Shown: positions 34,400-46,946, numbered from the stretch's first letter. The stretch is DNA of 64,000 nt from Rhodocollybia butyracea (GCA_015501585.1 JADNRY010000063.1:124001-188000); one strand, 5' to 3'. Numbers and translations: made by a program. Notes: generated by a model from the sequence alone, not told the origin.

Positions 34400-37300
34400 T
34401 GCCATTTCAAACAGCATTTGTCGCAGGAAGGAAGACGGATAGGTTATGGTTCGCCTGATTCTTTACCTGCTAGATGTTCGAGACGATACAATTCCCTCGT
34501 TTCTCTCATTCCTTCGACACCTTCATTCATTCAAAACTAAACGACGACAAGTCAAGTCGTTATGGTTCCACTACATTCTTTCAGTCCCAACTCGACGAAA
34601 CGACTTAGATGGCAACGAGGCATTCGACGTTTTTTGTTCAGTTTCTTCTTGCCTTCGCGGATTATATGCGACGACGAAGCAAATGAGATGTCGTACCACG
34701 GAACGCCAACCCGGAAAATCTTTGTTTCTCCTTTCGAGCTCTTGCATCTGACATTTAGATCCTATGTTTAGACAGTTCACATGAGCGCGCGAGTTCTGGC
34801 GAAGTTCCTGGAATACACGCATGTATTACCTCCTGGGCCAATTTTCAGTCGAAGGGCTTGCAGCCACACGGTCTACACCAATGTCAGGTTCCGTAAATAC
34901 TTTTTCGTCGCCTCACATCGCCATTTCACCATCTTTTCCACCACTAAGCTGTTGGATTTTTGGCACTCGGACCTTTCTCTGTATGTTACGTAGATATCTT
35001 TTTAACAGCTACATAATCTGTCGTATTTTTGCCGTTTACCTTTCTCTGTATGTTACATAGTACGTATATTGTAGTACACCCTCGTTTCTCTCATAACTAC
35101 CACACTACCGATAGTCCATTCGTTTACCTTTGTCGTCATTCCTTCAAAATCACGCCTATCGCGCTCGTCGCTGTCTGTGAGGTTTCGTCCTCCATGTCAT
35201 ACCTGTACTCGAAAACAACCAATTCGCGATGACACGAATTGTACGGCCTTGCCAACGATTTCGTTTCGTCCTCCCGCACAAAATTCTTGTCTAACGCCGT
35301 ATTGAACATTCTCAATGATTGGATCCACCTCACTCCACCTCCTATCAGTTCATTTGGCAGATAGACGCAGAACTTTCGTATGGGGGTTTAAACGTGCGGT
35401 TTTAACGGTTTTAGGGGAGACGGCTACTTGGAAACACCGCGATGATCGATAGACTCAGAGACGGTGACCAGTGACCACAAACTAAAGAAAGTAGCTGTTG
35501 GTTTTGCTACTGAAAACCAGACAAGTGTTTTCTTACATATTTGATATCTTCAGCAGCAAACCCCAGCATCAGCCCCGTAGAACTGCAAGTTCCATAGTAT
35601 ATGCACATATGCATGTATCGTCAATGTATAGCGAATCTGCCTGGAGGGGACTAGGTCATAACTACGCGCGCTGCGATGCGATGATGTATCTCATTTTTTG
35701 TCTGGCTACGCCGGAATGCAAACAAGTTGCAAACAAGGTGGGTTTTGGCCTGATACTTCTTCACTCGGACTTTTCTATTGATCAGAAAGCATATATATAG
35801 CCTCCGGTGAACGGTCCCAGCACAGGCCTCTTCAAAACCGACGAAAGCCCCGACATATTCACTCATATTCATCGTGCCAAACCTCGGAGTTACTTCTGTT
35901 GAAGGAAGGTCAAAGCGTCTTCTATCGAGATTCACTGCAAGTTATTCTCTTTCCTTTTATTGCGACTTTATCCTGTTTTGGCTTTTATTATCTATCTATC
36001 TCATTATGTATTTATTATTTCTTCATGATAATATTCTTATTGGACAATTCCACCAATTATAGACGTTAAATACATACCGCAGATCTTATCCTGGGTAAGT
36101 TTTCTTTACTATTTCTCCTTTGACTTGCGAACTTTTTATAATTATCTATCTATTCAACAGGTAATTACTATATGTAGTTCAATAAAGAGTCGTACTGAGG
36201 TTAACATACTCAGTTCACCTGTCTTCCCAAATGGCTGATATGTATAAGTGTGTTGTGAAAGTCAACTTTCCTTGTTGCTTCCTGATAGCACCAGAATTCT
36301 TGATGATGGCGTCCTTTTCGTGTGACAATTACACGTTACAAGCTCATTGATGTAAGTATTATATCTGCCTTGATCTGAATCAACAATCCGTGCGCGTGGG
36401 GTCCAACAAGATTTACATGCTAGTGTGCGGAAGGGTACTGGGTTTTCGCTGATACTAAAAATGGGTCTACATTTCTTCTGACCTTCCGAGCTCGTTGATT
36501 CCATCCTTAAAATAATGCCAAGCTCTGCTATACTCTTAGATAGTTCTCAATGAACTTCTCTTCTCTTTTGGCTCTGTTGATCAGTGATCACTGACATTTG
36601 ACATCCCCTTTCCAACTCTTGTAAGTATCGGAAGCGGATTCGACACCGGTGATCTGCGCCCGATTCATATGAACTTGGAGACATTAATATCAGTACATTG
36701 CCCCTGTAAGGTATCCCACAGCCATGGCCACCTCTCGTTTGTTGCGATCACCATTCTCGCCTCGTTCATCAGGGATCTATTATTCTCATTCTAGGACCCA
36801 CCTTGCTCCTCGGGCACCCTGCTTGCATCCTCGTCAAGCTCTGCACTGATGCAGTAGCTGTCTGGTGGGAGCGGGTGGAGGGAGTCAATATTAAATAAAA
36901 ATGACTAAGTCATGGTAGGCGGTACTAGGTTAAAGGAAGAAGCTAAGCTGATTCGGACTCTGAGTCGAGTGACAGACTGGACGGAATGGACTACAGGCTT
37001 GAACAAATTGTGAACGGTAATATATAAAGATCCATTGAATCTGAACCCAAACTGACGATGAGTACTGCTGGTTCTGGCCCCTCGTCGTCATCGCTGAAGC
37101 TAGGGAACACTCGAGCCAGCTCGAGTCAAACTCTTTTCTCTCTGTCTCTTGCCCTGTCCCTCTTTCCCTTCGACTCCTCCCATTAAAACATCAGGTACAA
37201 GTAACAGTACTACTACCCTCCGTAAAACCTCGGTATCATCCCTAGGTCATTCTATTCGTTACATTTGTTATATAAGTCGTCAACGTCGACCCACGGGCAT

Positions 37301-37430
37301 GCTAAAGCGAGATAGAACACCACCAGAGGTTCCAATAATCGAGGCGTAGAGGTCAAAAAGAAATAAGAATACTGCAATGCCATTCTGAGTCGTGAGGAAC
37401 GTAAAAAAGTAAGACTACGCCTTTTCGGAC
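34400..37430. other. Trailing block D1 of duplication unit 1
   Basis: About 3 kb that aligns piecewise with 41558-44760 and 48640-50880. Shared anchors are tagatgttcgagac, cttgggccaa/cctgggccaa with ttctcagtcga, cgcctatcgcgctcg, atgacacgaattgtac, caggtacaagtaac and the closing agaggttccaat. It holds no intact long ORF. On the minus strand near 36700-36920 a frame conserved in the other two blocks (S/A-E-L-D-E-D-A, then W-P-W-L-W-D-T) is present but broken by early stops. Probably a relic of another gene carried along with the duplication. Confidence 0.5.
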
Positions 37431-37439
37431 AAAATAACC

Positions 37440-37875
37440 TCGTTTCACCTAGCGCTCAGCCTCAAACCACAGCCTAGCCATCTTCCTTCCTGCAACAAAT
37501 CCCGTTTGGAATGGCATCACAAGGTCTGGACTCCTGATAACATCTCGATACATGGTCGTGGGTTACAGACAAGGGGCGACCTGAGTACAGAGAATGTTGG
37601 AATGAAGAAAGAAACCAGCGCGGTCCCATGGAGGAACAGCCTGAGCCCGCGCAACCTAGCCGAATGCTCATGCAAACCACAGCCAAGGTGTCTTCCTTCC
37701 TGCAACAAATGCTGTTTGGAATGGCACAAGGTCAGGGCTTCTGATAGGTGGTTGTGGGGTTATGGCCAAGGAGCAACCTGAGTACAGAGAAGAATACGTG
37801 TTGGAAGGAAGGAGGGAAGAAACCGGCGCGGTCCTATTGAGGAACAGCCAGGGCGCGCGCAACCTAGCCAAAGGC
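37440..37875 (-). repeat. Two extra C-terminal tail cassettes downstream of cas3
   Basis: Two tandem units of about 206-210 bp (beginning near 37461 and 37671). Each repeats the end of the caspase-like gene, from the region coding SPLG..TTTYR..GSPDLVMPF to RLWFA, plus a spacer with ggtcccat(t)gaggaacagc. Both carry indels. The third, intact unit is the real end of cas3 starting at 37876. Confidence 0.75.
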
Positions 37876-39258
37876 TCATGCAAACCACAGCCTAGCTGTC
37901 TTCCTTCCTGCAACAAATGCTGTTTGGAATGGCATCACAAGGTCAGGGCTCCCGATAACATCCCTGTACGTGGTTGCGGGGTTACGGCCAAGGGGCGACC
38001 TGAGCGCAGTGAGGAACCGGGAAGTAAAGTAGCCTTGGCTCAATCCTGTTACCGTATCTCTGTATTCGAATGCTTCTTCGTATTCTTTGGCAGAAGCAAT
38101 TAATACGTGTGATTTCATATTGGCACGGAAGTTTGGATCAGCGGTGCGGGGTCTATCTGGCGATAAACGTCTCGTCTCGTCCGCAGATTTGAACATGAGT
38201 GGTACAGCCGACGGAATGGAAGGACAGTAACGGGATGTAAGAAACTCCTTATTTCCCAACTGCAACGAAGTAAAGGCAGTAGAACAACCCCGTACCCCGC
38301 TACCAGCATGACAGCAATCTAGAATAAGTGTGATGTTGGGGCAATTTTTTGCAATCTCGCCAAAGATGACGTTGATCTCGCGGTCGCTGATGTCCACGAC
38401 GATCTCCTCCGTCCCATCTGCGTTCGACTTCAGTGTGCTGCGATCTGCAGGAGAAATGGCCTCGATGGATCCAGTAAAATTGTAACCCGCTGCGCTGTAG
38501 CTTTGGCCGTGTCCTGCGTAGAAAATGATGATAGAATCGTCGGGTTTAATGTTAGGATTATCGTGGAGGTCGTACAGTGCGTTCAGGATATTCTCCCGTG
38601 TCGGAACGTTACATGGAACAGGAACGTCCAGGAGAGGAGGAAGAATCTCGTTGCCAGTCGGGGAGAGGAGAGTCGCGATTTGGCCGACGGGCACGGAAAG
38701 GTCTTGCATAAGGTAGTCGCGAAAGAGCAGTGCGTCGTGCACACATCCCTGGAGCGCTGGAGTTCTTGGGTCGTCATATTTGTTAATGCCTACAATCACG
38801 ACATGAAAACGACGATCAGTTTCCTGAACAAAAAAAAAGTGAGTTTCTTCCTGTGGGTAGTGGAATTCTACGCACTTTCCGGCCACTGGATACATTTTTT
38901 TGAGGAATGTGGTGAATCTTATTACTATGTCTGGTGGGTTTGACGAACTTATTCCCTGCTCTGCATGGCTGCTGAACGGGTTTGAACAGCTCGACTGTTT
39001 TGAACGTGAGTTGAAATGCGCATAGAGAATCAAAAAAGAACTCACCCTTCGGATAAAACGATAATCTAGTTTCGATCTTAATGATATCAATATGATTGTG
39101 TGGGGGCACCAAGTTCAGCCAATCCTTGCCTGTTTGACCTTCATCAACAAAGCATTGGGTTATTATCTTTTTGCTTTACCATTGTGCGGATGGCCTTGGG
39201 ACGTGATGCTCGCATCGTCGTTGCAGAAGGTTCGGGCACTTCTAGGCGTTCCAAGCAT
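37876..39258 (-). CDS. Caspase-like protease cas3 (peptidase C14 family)
   Basis: Exons 39180-39258, 39046-39129, 38876-38994 and 37876-38823; phases agree, giving 409 residues. Starts MLGTPRSARTF. Exon 2 is shorter than in cas1 (84 against 159 nt), losing about 25 codons of the helical part. The caspase fold is complete: VVIVGINKYDD, IIIFYAGHGQSY, LILDCCHAGSGVRG and the C-terminus TAFVAGRKTARLWFA. Group A. Head to head with cas4. If intron 2 and 3 are not removed the frame still stays open to an upstream ATG at 39090, so a naive prediction would give a different N-terminus. Confidence 0.85.
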
Positions 39259-39906
39259 CCTAAAAAGAGCGACTTTAGACCGCGAGTGCAACCATTATAT
39301 GGTCAGAGTACAATACAGTCATTTGACCTCAACCTGCGATTAGCGCTCAATTTGCCCTTATATAGGGATCCTCTCCCAACGAAAAGGAGCGAACAGTACT
39401 TACTGTCAATAAGCGCTCGGGCCCACCTTGGTTCCGTCATCAACTATTAAAATATTAACTGCCCAAGTTCTCTATAATCACATCCCGCTACTAGCGCTTG
39501 ACAATTTGCCCATATATAGGAATCTTCTCCCGACGAACAGGCTTTTCCTAATCCTGTTACATATGTTGATTCTCTACAGTTTAGAAAGTTACATTTTCGT
39601 ATAATTATACTTTAGGTGGACGCGTCAATAAATGTTCGGCTCCGCCATCTTTTACTTATGTGCTTATTGAGGTCCCAGCATTGTGCAAAAATTTACTTAT
39701 GTAGTATCTTATACATACACCTACAAGATTCAAGTAAGATGTATAGAGTAGGTTGCGATGGAGACTTTTTACTTACCTTCTTCTTTCCTTCCTCAAAACG
39801 TTAAATATCCTCTTCAATTATATTAAAAGTCGTCTTGTTTTCAGTCATATCTGCGAGAACCCACATTCCACAGTCCTTATAGTTTTCCAGTTTACTTATT
39901 TTGCTA
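39259..39906. promoter_or_regulatory. Divergent intergenic region between cas3 and cas4
   Basis: 648 bp aligned with the cas1-cas2 region but lacking the MITE/fold-back. Contains two similar TATA-bearing segments about 150 bp apart (gcgctcaatttgcccttata near 39343 and gcgcttgacaatttgcccat near 39494), possibly one promoter for each direction. Confidence 0.5.
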
Positions 39907-41557
39907 ATGGTACTTGCTCCACGAGGTTTCGCCTCGTCTTCGTCGTCCTCGTCCTCGTCGTTGTCGTTGTCGTCCTCGTCCTCGTCCTCGTCGTTGTTGT
40001 CGTCGCCGTCGCCATCGTCGTCATCGTTGTCGTTGGAAGACAAAGATAACGGAGAACCGGCACTAGTGAAAAGCCTCCAGCAGCTCGAGGAATCAGGTAG
40101 CTCGTACGGAAAGACAACCTGTAACTTCGCTGATGACGTTAAACAGACAACCCTTCCGATTTGCTTGTCCCCACACGCAAGCGCAAGCTCTCTGACGTTG
40201 TAGATGTCAATAAGCAGCTCGACGACATCAAACCTAAAATCGAAGAAAAAATGAAGGTGGCACAGGAGTTGTGGAAAGCCCACTGTCCGACTGATCCGAC
40301 TGATACATCGGCTGGTCTGTTCTTTGTTGATTCTCTATGCGCATCATACTCACGTTCAGAATAGTTGATATCGACGAGTTGCTCAAAGAATTTCAGCGGC
40401 GTGTCGGCGAAGGAGAGGCCGTGGAAGACACTTTGAGATGTCTGAACGAACTTCATGATCTCCGCAGGAAACGATATAACTTGGTCCTTCATCTAAAAAA
40501 AACAAGTGGCAAGAATGATGGTATCAATGTTCGTCCTCGACAAAATTCCTCTGATGGTTCTCGGAACGTGCGTCAAATTTCGCTACCTGCAGAAAGAAGC
40601 TTTACTTCTATATTTACAAATGGTGGTCGCTTCCATGTTGTGATCGTCGGGATTAACAAATATGACGACCTAAGCACGCCGTCACTCAAGGGATCCGCGA
40701 ATGACGCACTGCTCTTTCACGACTATTGTATGCAAGACCTTTCCGTGCCCGTCGACCAAATCAAACTTCTCCTCTCCCCAACTGGCGACAATCTTCTGTC
40801 CACTCTCCAGGACATTCCTTTTCCATGCACCGTTCCGACACGGGAGAATATTCTGAATGCACTATACGACCTCCACGATAATCCCAATATCAAATCCGAC
40901 GATTCTATCATCATCTTCTACGCAGGACATGGCCAAAGCTACCGTGCAGCGGATGCGGATTACGAGTGTACACCCTGCAATACAGGGTGGATCGAGGCTA
41001 TTTCTCCTGTAGATCGCAATACACAGAAGAACTCTGAGTTGGTTCCGGACATCAGTGATCGCGAGATCAACGTCGTCCTTGGCGAGATAGCAAAAAAGTG
41101 CCCCAACATTACGCTTATTCTCGATTGCTGTCATGCTGGTGGCGCGACGAGGGGTGCCAATGACTCGCTGTCTTTCGGAGATGTGGAAAATCTCACGGCC
41201 CGGTCCTGCCCTCCCATTCCATCAGCTATACAGCGCATGCTCGAAGCCGCAGATGCGGAGGGACGCCTATCGCCAGATAGACCCCGCACTGCTAATCCAA
41301 ACTTCCGAGCCAACATGCAATCGCATGTGCTGATCACTGCAGCTAAAGACTATGAACAGGCGCATGAGTTTACTGACAAGAACACCAAAGTAACTCAAGG
41401 TTTTTTCACTTCCCGGATCCTCTCTGCACTCAGGTCACCTCTCGGTCGTAGTCCCACGACCACTTACCTGGACCTTATCCAGAGCCCCAACCTTGTAATG
41501 CCATTCCAAACCGCATTTGTCGCTGGAAGGAAGAAGGATGAGCTGTGGTTCGCCTGA
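39907..41557 (+). CDS. Caspase-like protease cas4 with poly-Ser first exon
   Basis: Exons 39907-40096, 40147-40314 and 40365-41557; 516 residues. Starts MVLAPRGFA, followed by about 35 mostly Ser codons from a TCG/TCN microsatellite (39931-40035). The helical part follows (D-N-P-S-D-L-L-V-P, then VDIDELLKEF). What is intron 3 in sister genes (equivalent to 40568-40620) has lost its AG acceptor and is read in frame as VRQISLPAERSFTSIFT. Caspase fold: VVIVGINKYDD, IIIFYAGHGQSY, LILDCCHAGGATRG and a full C-terminus ending GRKKDELWFA. Both catalytic residues and the whole frame are intact, so this is a good candidate for an active group B member. Confidence 0.85.
39931..40035 (+). repeat. TCG/TCN trinucleotide microsatellite inside cas4 exon 1
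   Basis: About 35 triplets, mostly tcg, tcc, ttg and tca, coding Ser with some Leu and Pro. The reverse strand reads GAC/GAG, i.e. Asp/Glu, which is what sister genes encode at this place. Confidence 0.85.
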
Positions 41558-44500
41558 TTCTTTAACTGCTGCTAGATGTTCGAGACGGTATAATCCGTTC
41601 ATTTCTCTCATTTCTTCGACACCTTCACTTACAACTCAGACGACGACAAGTTAAACCGTTATGGTTCCGCCACATTCTTTCGGCCCCAACTCGACGAACC
41701 TTAACGACCTTTGCCAGCAGATGGCGACGGATGATATCTCGACAGCAGCCGGGGGTTCTCCTGACGAATTTCCTACTGGAATACATAATCTCTTGGGCCA
41801 ATTCTCAGTCGAGGGTGCGCCTTGTCTGCATCGATGTCAGGTTCTGTAATTACTTTTTCGTCGCCTCACATCTCCATTTTTCACCCTCTTTTTACATCAC
41901 GATTCACCATTGTTGGATTGCTGTTTGGCCTTTCTCTGTATGTTACATAGTACATATGTACATATAGTACACCCTCGTTGTCTCTCATACATTACTACCT
42001 ATAATCCATTTTAGGTCATCTTTGTTGTCGTTCCTTCAGAGTCACGCCTATCGCGCTCGCCGCTGTCTGTGAGTTTCCATCCTCCTTCATCATACCTGTT
42101 CTCAACATGAACCCTCTCAGTCTCGGGATGACACGAATTGTACGGTCTTGCCAACGATTTGCTTTCGTCTTCCCCTTGTCTAACGCCGCATTGAACATTC
42201 TCAATGATTGGATCCACCTCGCTCCACCTCATTCCACCTCCTATCAGTTCTTTTGGCAGATAGACGCAGAACTTTGATATGGGCGTTTACCGGTTACCGG
42301 TTACAACAGACTCGCGGGAGAAGGCAGGGAGAAGGGCCAAGGCTACATACCTGGAAAGTTGTGGAAACACCGCGATGATCGATGGACTCAGAGACGACAA
42401 TGCCGCATTCGAAATGATTTAGTGCACCTCAGTTCTTCTGGCATGGGCGTTTACCGGCGCTAGGTATTACCGGTTGTACAAGGGAGATTCAGAAACACCC
42501 GCGATGATCGATGGACTCAGAGACGAAACTAAAGAACTTTCTTCCTGTATCTCAGTCGTTGGTATTGCTATTGAAACCTGGCACTGAGTATTTTCTTACA
42601 CCTTTGGCATCGTGGGTGCATTAAATTTCAGCGGCAAACTCCATCATCAGCCTCTCCGTCGAACTGCAAGTTAGGGGACACTAAGTCAATGACTAGGACT
42701 ACGCGCTCGGGGATACTGTTCTTTTTTACGTCTGGCTACACTGAAAAAGATGCACTGCGAGCGAGGGGTGAGTCGGCAGAATAACGAGCTCTTCACTTGG
42801 AATGACTTCTCTAAATTTGAACATCAATGGTTCCGCAATCCTGGGGCGAACGGTTCCAGCACAGGCCGCTTCAAAGCCTGATGAAACTTCATCATACCCT
42901 CTCAGTCACGAATTGTACGGCTCTGCCAACAATTCGCTTTCGTCTTCCCGCACACAATTCTTGTCCGATTCGAAATCCACCTCAGTCCACCTCCTATCAG
43001 TTCTTCTGGTAGATAATAATCTCAGATAGACGCAGAACTTTTATATCGCTTTTAGACGTACCGATTACAACGGACTCCAGGGAAAAGGCTTCATGGAAAC
43101 CGACGATGCATATGGCTTCCTGTATCTGGTAAGTAGTTGTTGGTATTGCTGTGTTTTCTAGAATTTTACGGAGACCGAGTCATGTCTACGCTTTCTGGGT
43201 TGATTTTTTTTGTCTGGCTAGGCTGGAAAGATTCACCGCGAGCGAGGGTGGTTTTGGCAGGATATACTTAACAGCTCAGACTGACTTCTCTATTAATCAG
43301 AAAATCAGCGGGTCCCCAATTCAAGTATATCCTGGGGCAAACGGTTCCAGCACAGCCTGAGGCGTCTTCAAAACCCAATCAAAACCCGATGAAAGTCCCG
43401 ACATATTTATCGTGCTAGATCTCTCTGTTTAAGAAAAGTCAAAGAGTCTTCTATCGAGACTGCGACTTTATCCCCTTTTGTCTTTTATTACCATCTCATT
43501 ATGGACTTATTATTTCCTCTAGACTTGTTGGACGATTATTTTATTAAATTCCACCAACCGACTTTGTTACTTACTCGGTACCGGACGTTAAATAGTACCT
43601 CCGCAGATCTTACCCTACTGGGATTAAATATCTATTCGACATGCTCAATGAGCCTCAATCCACCTTGCCTTCCCGATGCCATGGTTGATATTTGTAAGTC
43701 CTAGTAACGTTGGGAAACTCACTTGTCTCGTAGAACGGTAACTTTTATTGTTGCTTCCTGATAGCACCCGTTCTTCACCATATTTCGTGTGACGGTTACA
43801 CGTTACACACTTATCGATGTATTCGTTGCTCCAAGGACACTGGTTTTTCGCCGATACCAAAAATGGGTCTCCATTCCTTCTGGCCTTCCGAGCTTGTCGA
43901 GTTCTTGCCTCAAAATACTGCCAAACTCAGATGATGATCTCGATTTTCCCACCATTTCGTAGACAAGCTGCTTATATGGGCTTGCCTTTGTGCTCTTAAT
44001 AGTTCTCATTGAACTTTTCCCCTCTTTTGGCTCTGAGTTCGGACCGACACTTGAAATCACCTTTCCAACTTGAAGCTAGCTTGTATCGGAAGCGAACTCG
44101 ATGGCGGTGATCTGCGCCCGATTCTTCTGAACTTGGAGACATCAATACGAATACCCTCAAGCGGAAAATCAATTGCTCCTGTAAGTATCCTACAGCCATG
44201 GCCACCGTGACCTCTCCACCGCCATTCTTGACTTGATTATCAGCGATCTATTCCCATTCTCGAATTCTCCAAGGGCCCAAGCTCGAAACACCCCTCTGTA
44301 GTTCCTCAAACACATCCTCCTTGCATCCTCATCGAGCTCTGCAATGACACAGTGGCTATCTGGTACTCTGAGTGGAGTGAGAGACTGGACGGAATGGGCT
44401 AGTGGAAGATAGAACAAGTGTTGCATGCGAAGGATAATATAGTATAAAAATGCTGTGGTCCCGTTGAATCTGAGCCTGAATTTACTGTGAGCACTGAAGC

Positions 44501-44760
44501 GATCAAACACTCGAGCCAGCTCTGGTCGGCCTCTTCTCCCTGTCAGGCCTGTCCCTTCCCTCGTCCCTTCCCCTTCTCACCCCATTAAAACTTCAGGTAC
44601 AAGTAACGGTACTACTACATTCCACAAAACCTCCATATCATCCCTAGTTTCATATTTTAATTCGTTACATTGTTATAGTAAGTCGTCAACGTCAGCTTAC
44701 ATGCATGGTAAAGCGAGTTGAAAGCGAGCGTACCAGAGGTGTCATCAACATATTCTGGTT
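41558..44760. other. Trailing block D2 of duplication unit 2
   Basis: Aligned with D1 and D3. A 62-codon ORF at 41661-41849 (MVPPHSFGPNSTNLND, ending HRCQVL) has counterparts in the other blocks: its start in D1 (34562) and its end in D3 (about 48678-48740). On the minus strand 44190-44510 includes VIAELDEDARRM and a W-P-W-L end shared with D3, and 43803-44060 reads LGRPEGMETHFWYRR. These may be exons of one decayed minus-strand gene. No family recognised. Confidence 0.45.
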
Positions 44761-45304
44761 CAAATGTTACCTACATACACTTTAGTTTGCACTGTAAGTA
44801 CTGATCGGTAACGCCGCGCGTTGCACGGCAAGTCCCCGACTCTGCCTAAAACGAGATGCCCAGCGCCGTTTGGCGGCGATGCAGTGGGCCTATATGCCAG
44901 ACAATAAACTGACCAAGTAGGCCAAAAGGCCGTAAGAAAACAACCCGGTAAATAACGAAAGGCAACCTGGGAGGATTCTCCCACACTATGCACCAGTTAC
45001 ATTTGTTACATTTTGTATTTACATTTTTCTATAATTCCAGACAACAGCATCGAGTCAGCATGCTGTGTAAATTGAAGGGACTGTTAGCTTCAAATCAAGG
45101 AGCTGGGCCAGTATTCCCAGCATGCTATGGCCAAGATGGCATAGGATGGCATACAGGCGCTGCACATTCCCAAGCAGCATGCTATGGCTGGGACGGCATA
45201 CAAACACTGCTAGCCAAATGGCTGATCAGGCCAGCACATGAGATATCAATACAAATACCTTTTTTTTTTCTCAAAAAGTAGTGGGCAAAGTGTGCTATCG
45301 CAAG

Positions 45305-45819
45305 TTATATAGAATTATCTAGATAATAGCTACTGTCATCAAGAATTCCTTGAACTTGGCTAGGCCTGATCGCAAAAACCCTGTTGTGTTTTTGACCACC
45401 TAAAAAAGTTAAGTTGAAGGAGAAGTTTTTTACAATTTTTATAAAGAAATTCACATGCAGGATGCGCAGGTTGTTCGCCGGGGTCTGTCTATGCCATAGA
45501 CAGACCGCGACGAACAACCTGGACTCTATGCAAATCATTTCAAAATGAAGGTGTAGAAGCAACTCTAAATTCAACTACCTGTAGCTTTGAGGGCAGGGGA
45601 ACATGAAATCGACATACCTTCGTGACACCAAAAGGCGACTTTATGGTTTATCTTGTTCATCAAAACAAATGGAACATGCATGGTATCCATGATACCAAGA
45701 GACCTTCCTTCAAAGTAATCAAAATCACTTGGATTGAACAGGACTTTACCAAATAATGACCTAAACAAATAACAAGTTAACTTGATAGAGTGCACTGTAG
45801 TCGGAGCCAAAACTACCAA
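45305..45819 (-). pseudogene. Possible DDE transposase fragment
   Basis: Frame reads YFEGRSLGIMDTMHVPFVLM and, after a GTATGT..TTTTTTAG gap, a GGQKHNRVFAIRPSQ segment. The G-x-M-D-T-M-H-V-P stretch recalls the first catalytic block (G-A-x-D-G-T-H-I) of Harbinger-type DDE transposases, with T-M for G-T. Short and interrupted, so only a weak suggestion. Confidence 0.25.
45468..45520. repeat. Long imperfect hairpin
   Basis: aggttgttcg (45468-45477) pairs with 45511-45520. Inside it ggtctgtctatg (45482-45493) pairs with 45495-45506 around a single base. A near-perfect palindrome over 53 bp. Confidence 0.8.
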
Positions 45820-46552
45820 GAACGTGTTACGTCGCAGACTTCAGCAAAATCACTATAGTGTTGCAAAGAAACTTGAATGTCCTAAGAAAATTGCACCCAA
45901 AACTGTCAAACTGAATACAGCCAATGACTCTCCAACAAGGAACAAGTCAGATATAGTTGTAAACCCAGTTCGGCAAAAGTGTATACAGTAGCTAGTCAAA
46001 GATATGATGGACAAACTGGATATGACGATGGAAGGAGTAGTCAAATTGGATGAGTCTTGGTGGTGGTGGTGGTGGTTTAACCGACATGGTCCCATTGAGG
46101 AACTGCCGGGGCCCCAGCTACATGTATAGCGCCACATACATGCCTGGGATGTATAATCCCAACAATGCTGTGATCAATACCGAAGTACTGTCGCACAAAC
46201 GTTGAGATTACACTGAGTACATAAATGGCGCCAAACTAGTTTGTTACGCTACGCAATACAGAGCAGGATCTGGAATATATGGAGCTTGACCTGTAAACAA
46301 CGCAAGAACATCGAAAACATACTTCGCCGTAACAGTCAAAATACGACCATCGAACAATTGGAGAAGAAAGAAAGCTATGCAAAGTTCAAACTAGTACGTA
46401 CCCGTGACAAATGTTATCGCGAATATCATCATGCAATCAGCGTGCGAAAGTATTTCGTCACTTTCAGGAACCTGAAGAATCAGATAAGAAACAAGGTCCA
46501 CAAGACCCTCTCTTCCCTTCGGTCAGAGTCGGGGATAATTGGGTAGTATTAG

Positions 46553-46640
46553 ATGAATGGGTCATAAACAAAATAGATAAATGAGTAAACAAACTAGATA
46601 AATGGGTTGTAAACAAAATGGACAAATGAGTCATGAACAA
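46553..46640. repeat. Short minisatellite, about 20-24 bp unit
   Basis: Roughly four imperfect copies of aaacaaaatagataaatg(g/a)gt in direct orientation. Confidence 0.6.
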
Positions 46641-46946
46641 AAGAGTAAGGAGCATCTGCCTGGTTTGGCTGTGGAGGGTAGGTAAGAATTCTGAATAGAA
46701 TCAAGGTGTGGTCAAAGAATTAAGAATACTGTAATCCTGAGCCATGCGGATTGTTTCACCTACACAGGAAGATACAAAAATCTCAGGTTGGGCAGATTAC
46801 TGAAAGAAAGCTGATTATCCTACTGAGGATAATCGGTAGTTTTCAGTTTGCCTGAAATGGTTACTGAAATTTGGTGATAAACTATAAAAGGATTATCTTA
46901 TCGAAAAATTTCAGCACACCATTCCGCTGAGCAGAATTTTGTATCT

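Larger units (their letters stand above)
44761..46940. other. Insert between unit 2 and cas5
   Basis: Not shared with the other unit junctions. Contains a possible transposase relic (45571-45819), a hairpin (45468-45520), a TGG run near 46056-46077, a 40-bp scrap of the tail-cassette spacer (46083-46125) and a short minisatellite (46553-46640). An ORF at 46241-46546 (plus strand, Lys/Arg-rich) is unassigned. Confidence 0.4.

Noticed and set aside
37876..39090. Single-exon reading of cas3 from ATG 39090
   Set aside because: Keeps two introns that are spliced in paralogues and gives an N-terminus unlike the family; the four-exon model from 39258 fits better.
39801..40283. Minus-strand ORF with a long Asp/Asn/Glu run
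   Set aside because: It is the antisense reading of cas4 exons 1 and 2; the plus-strand model has matching splice sites and paralogues.
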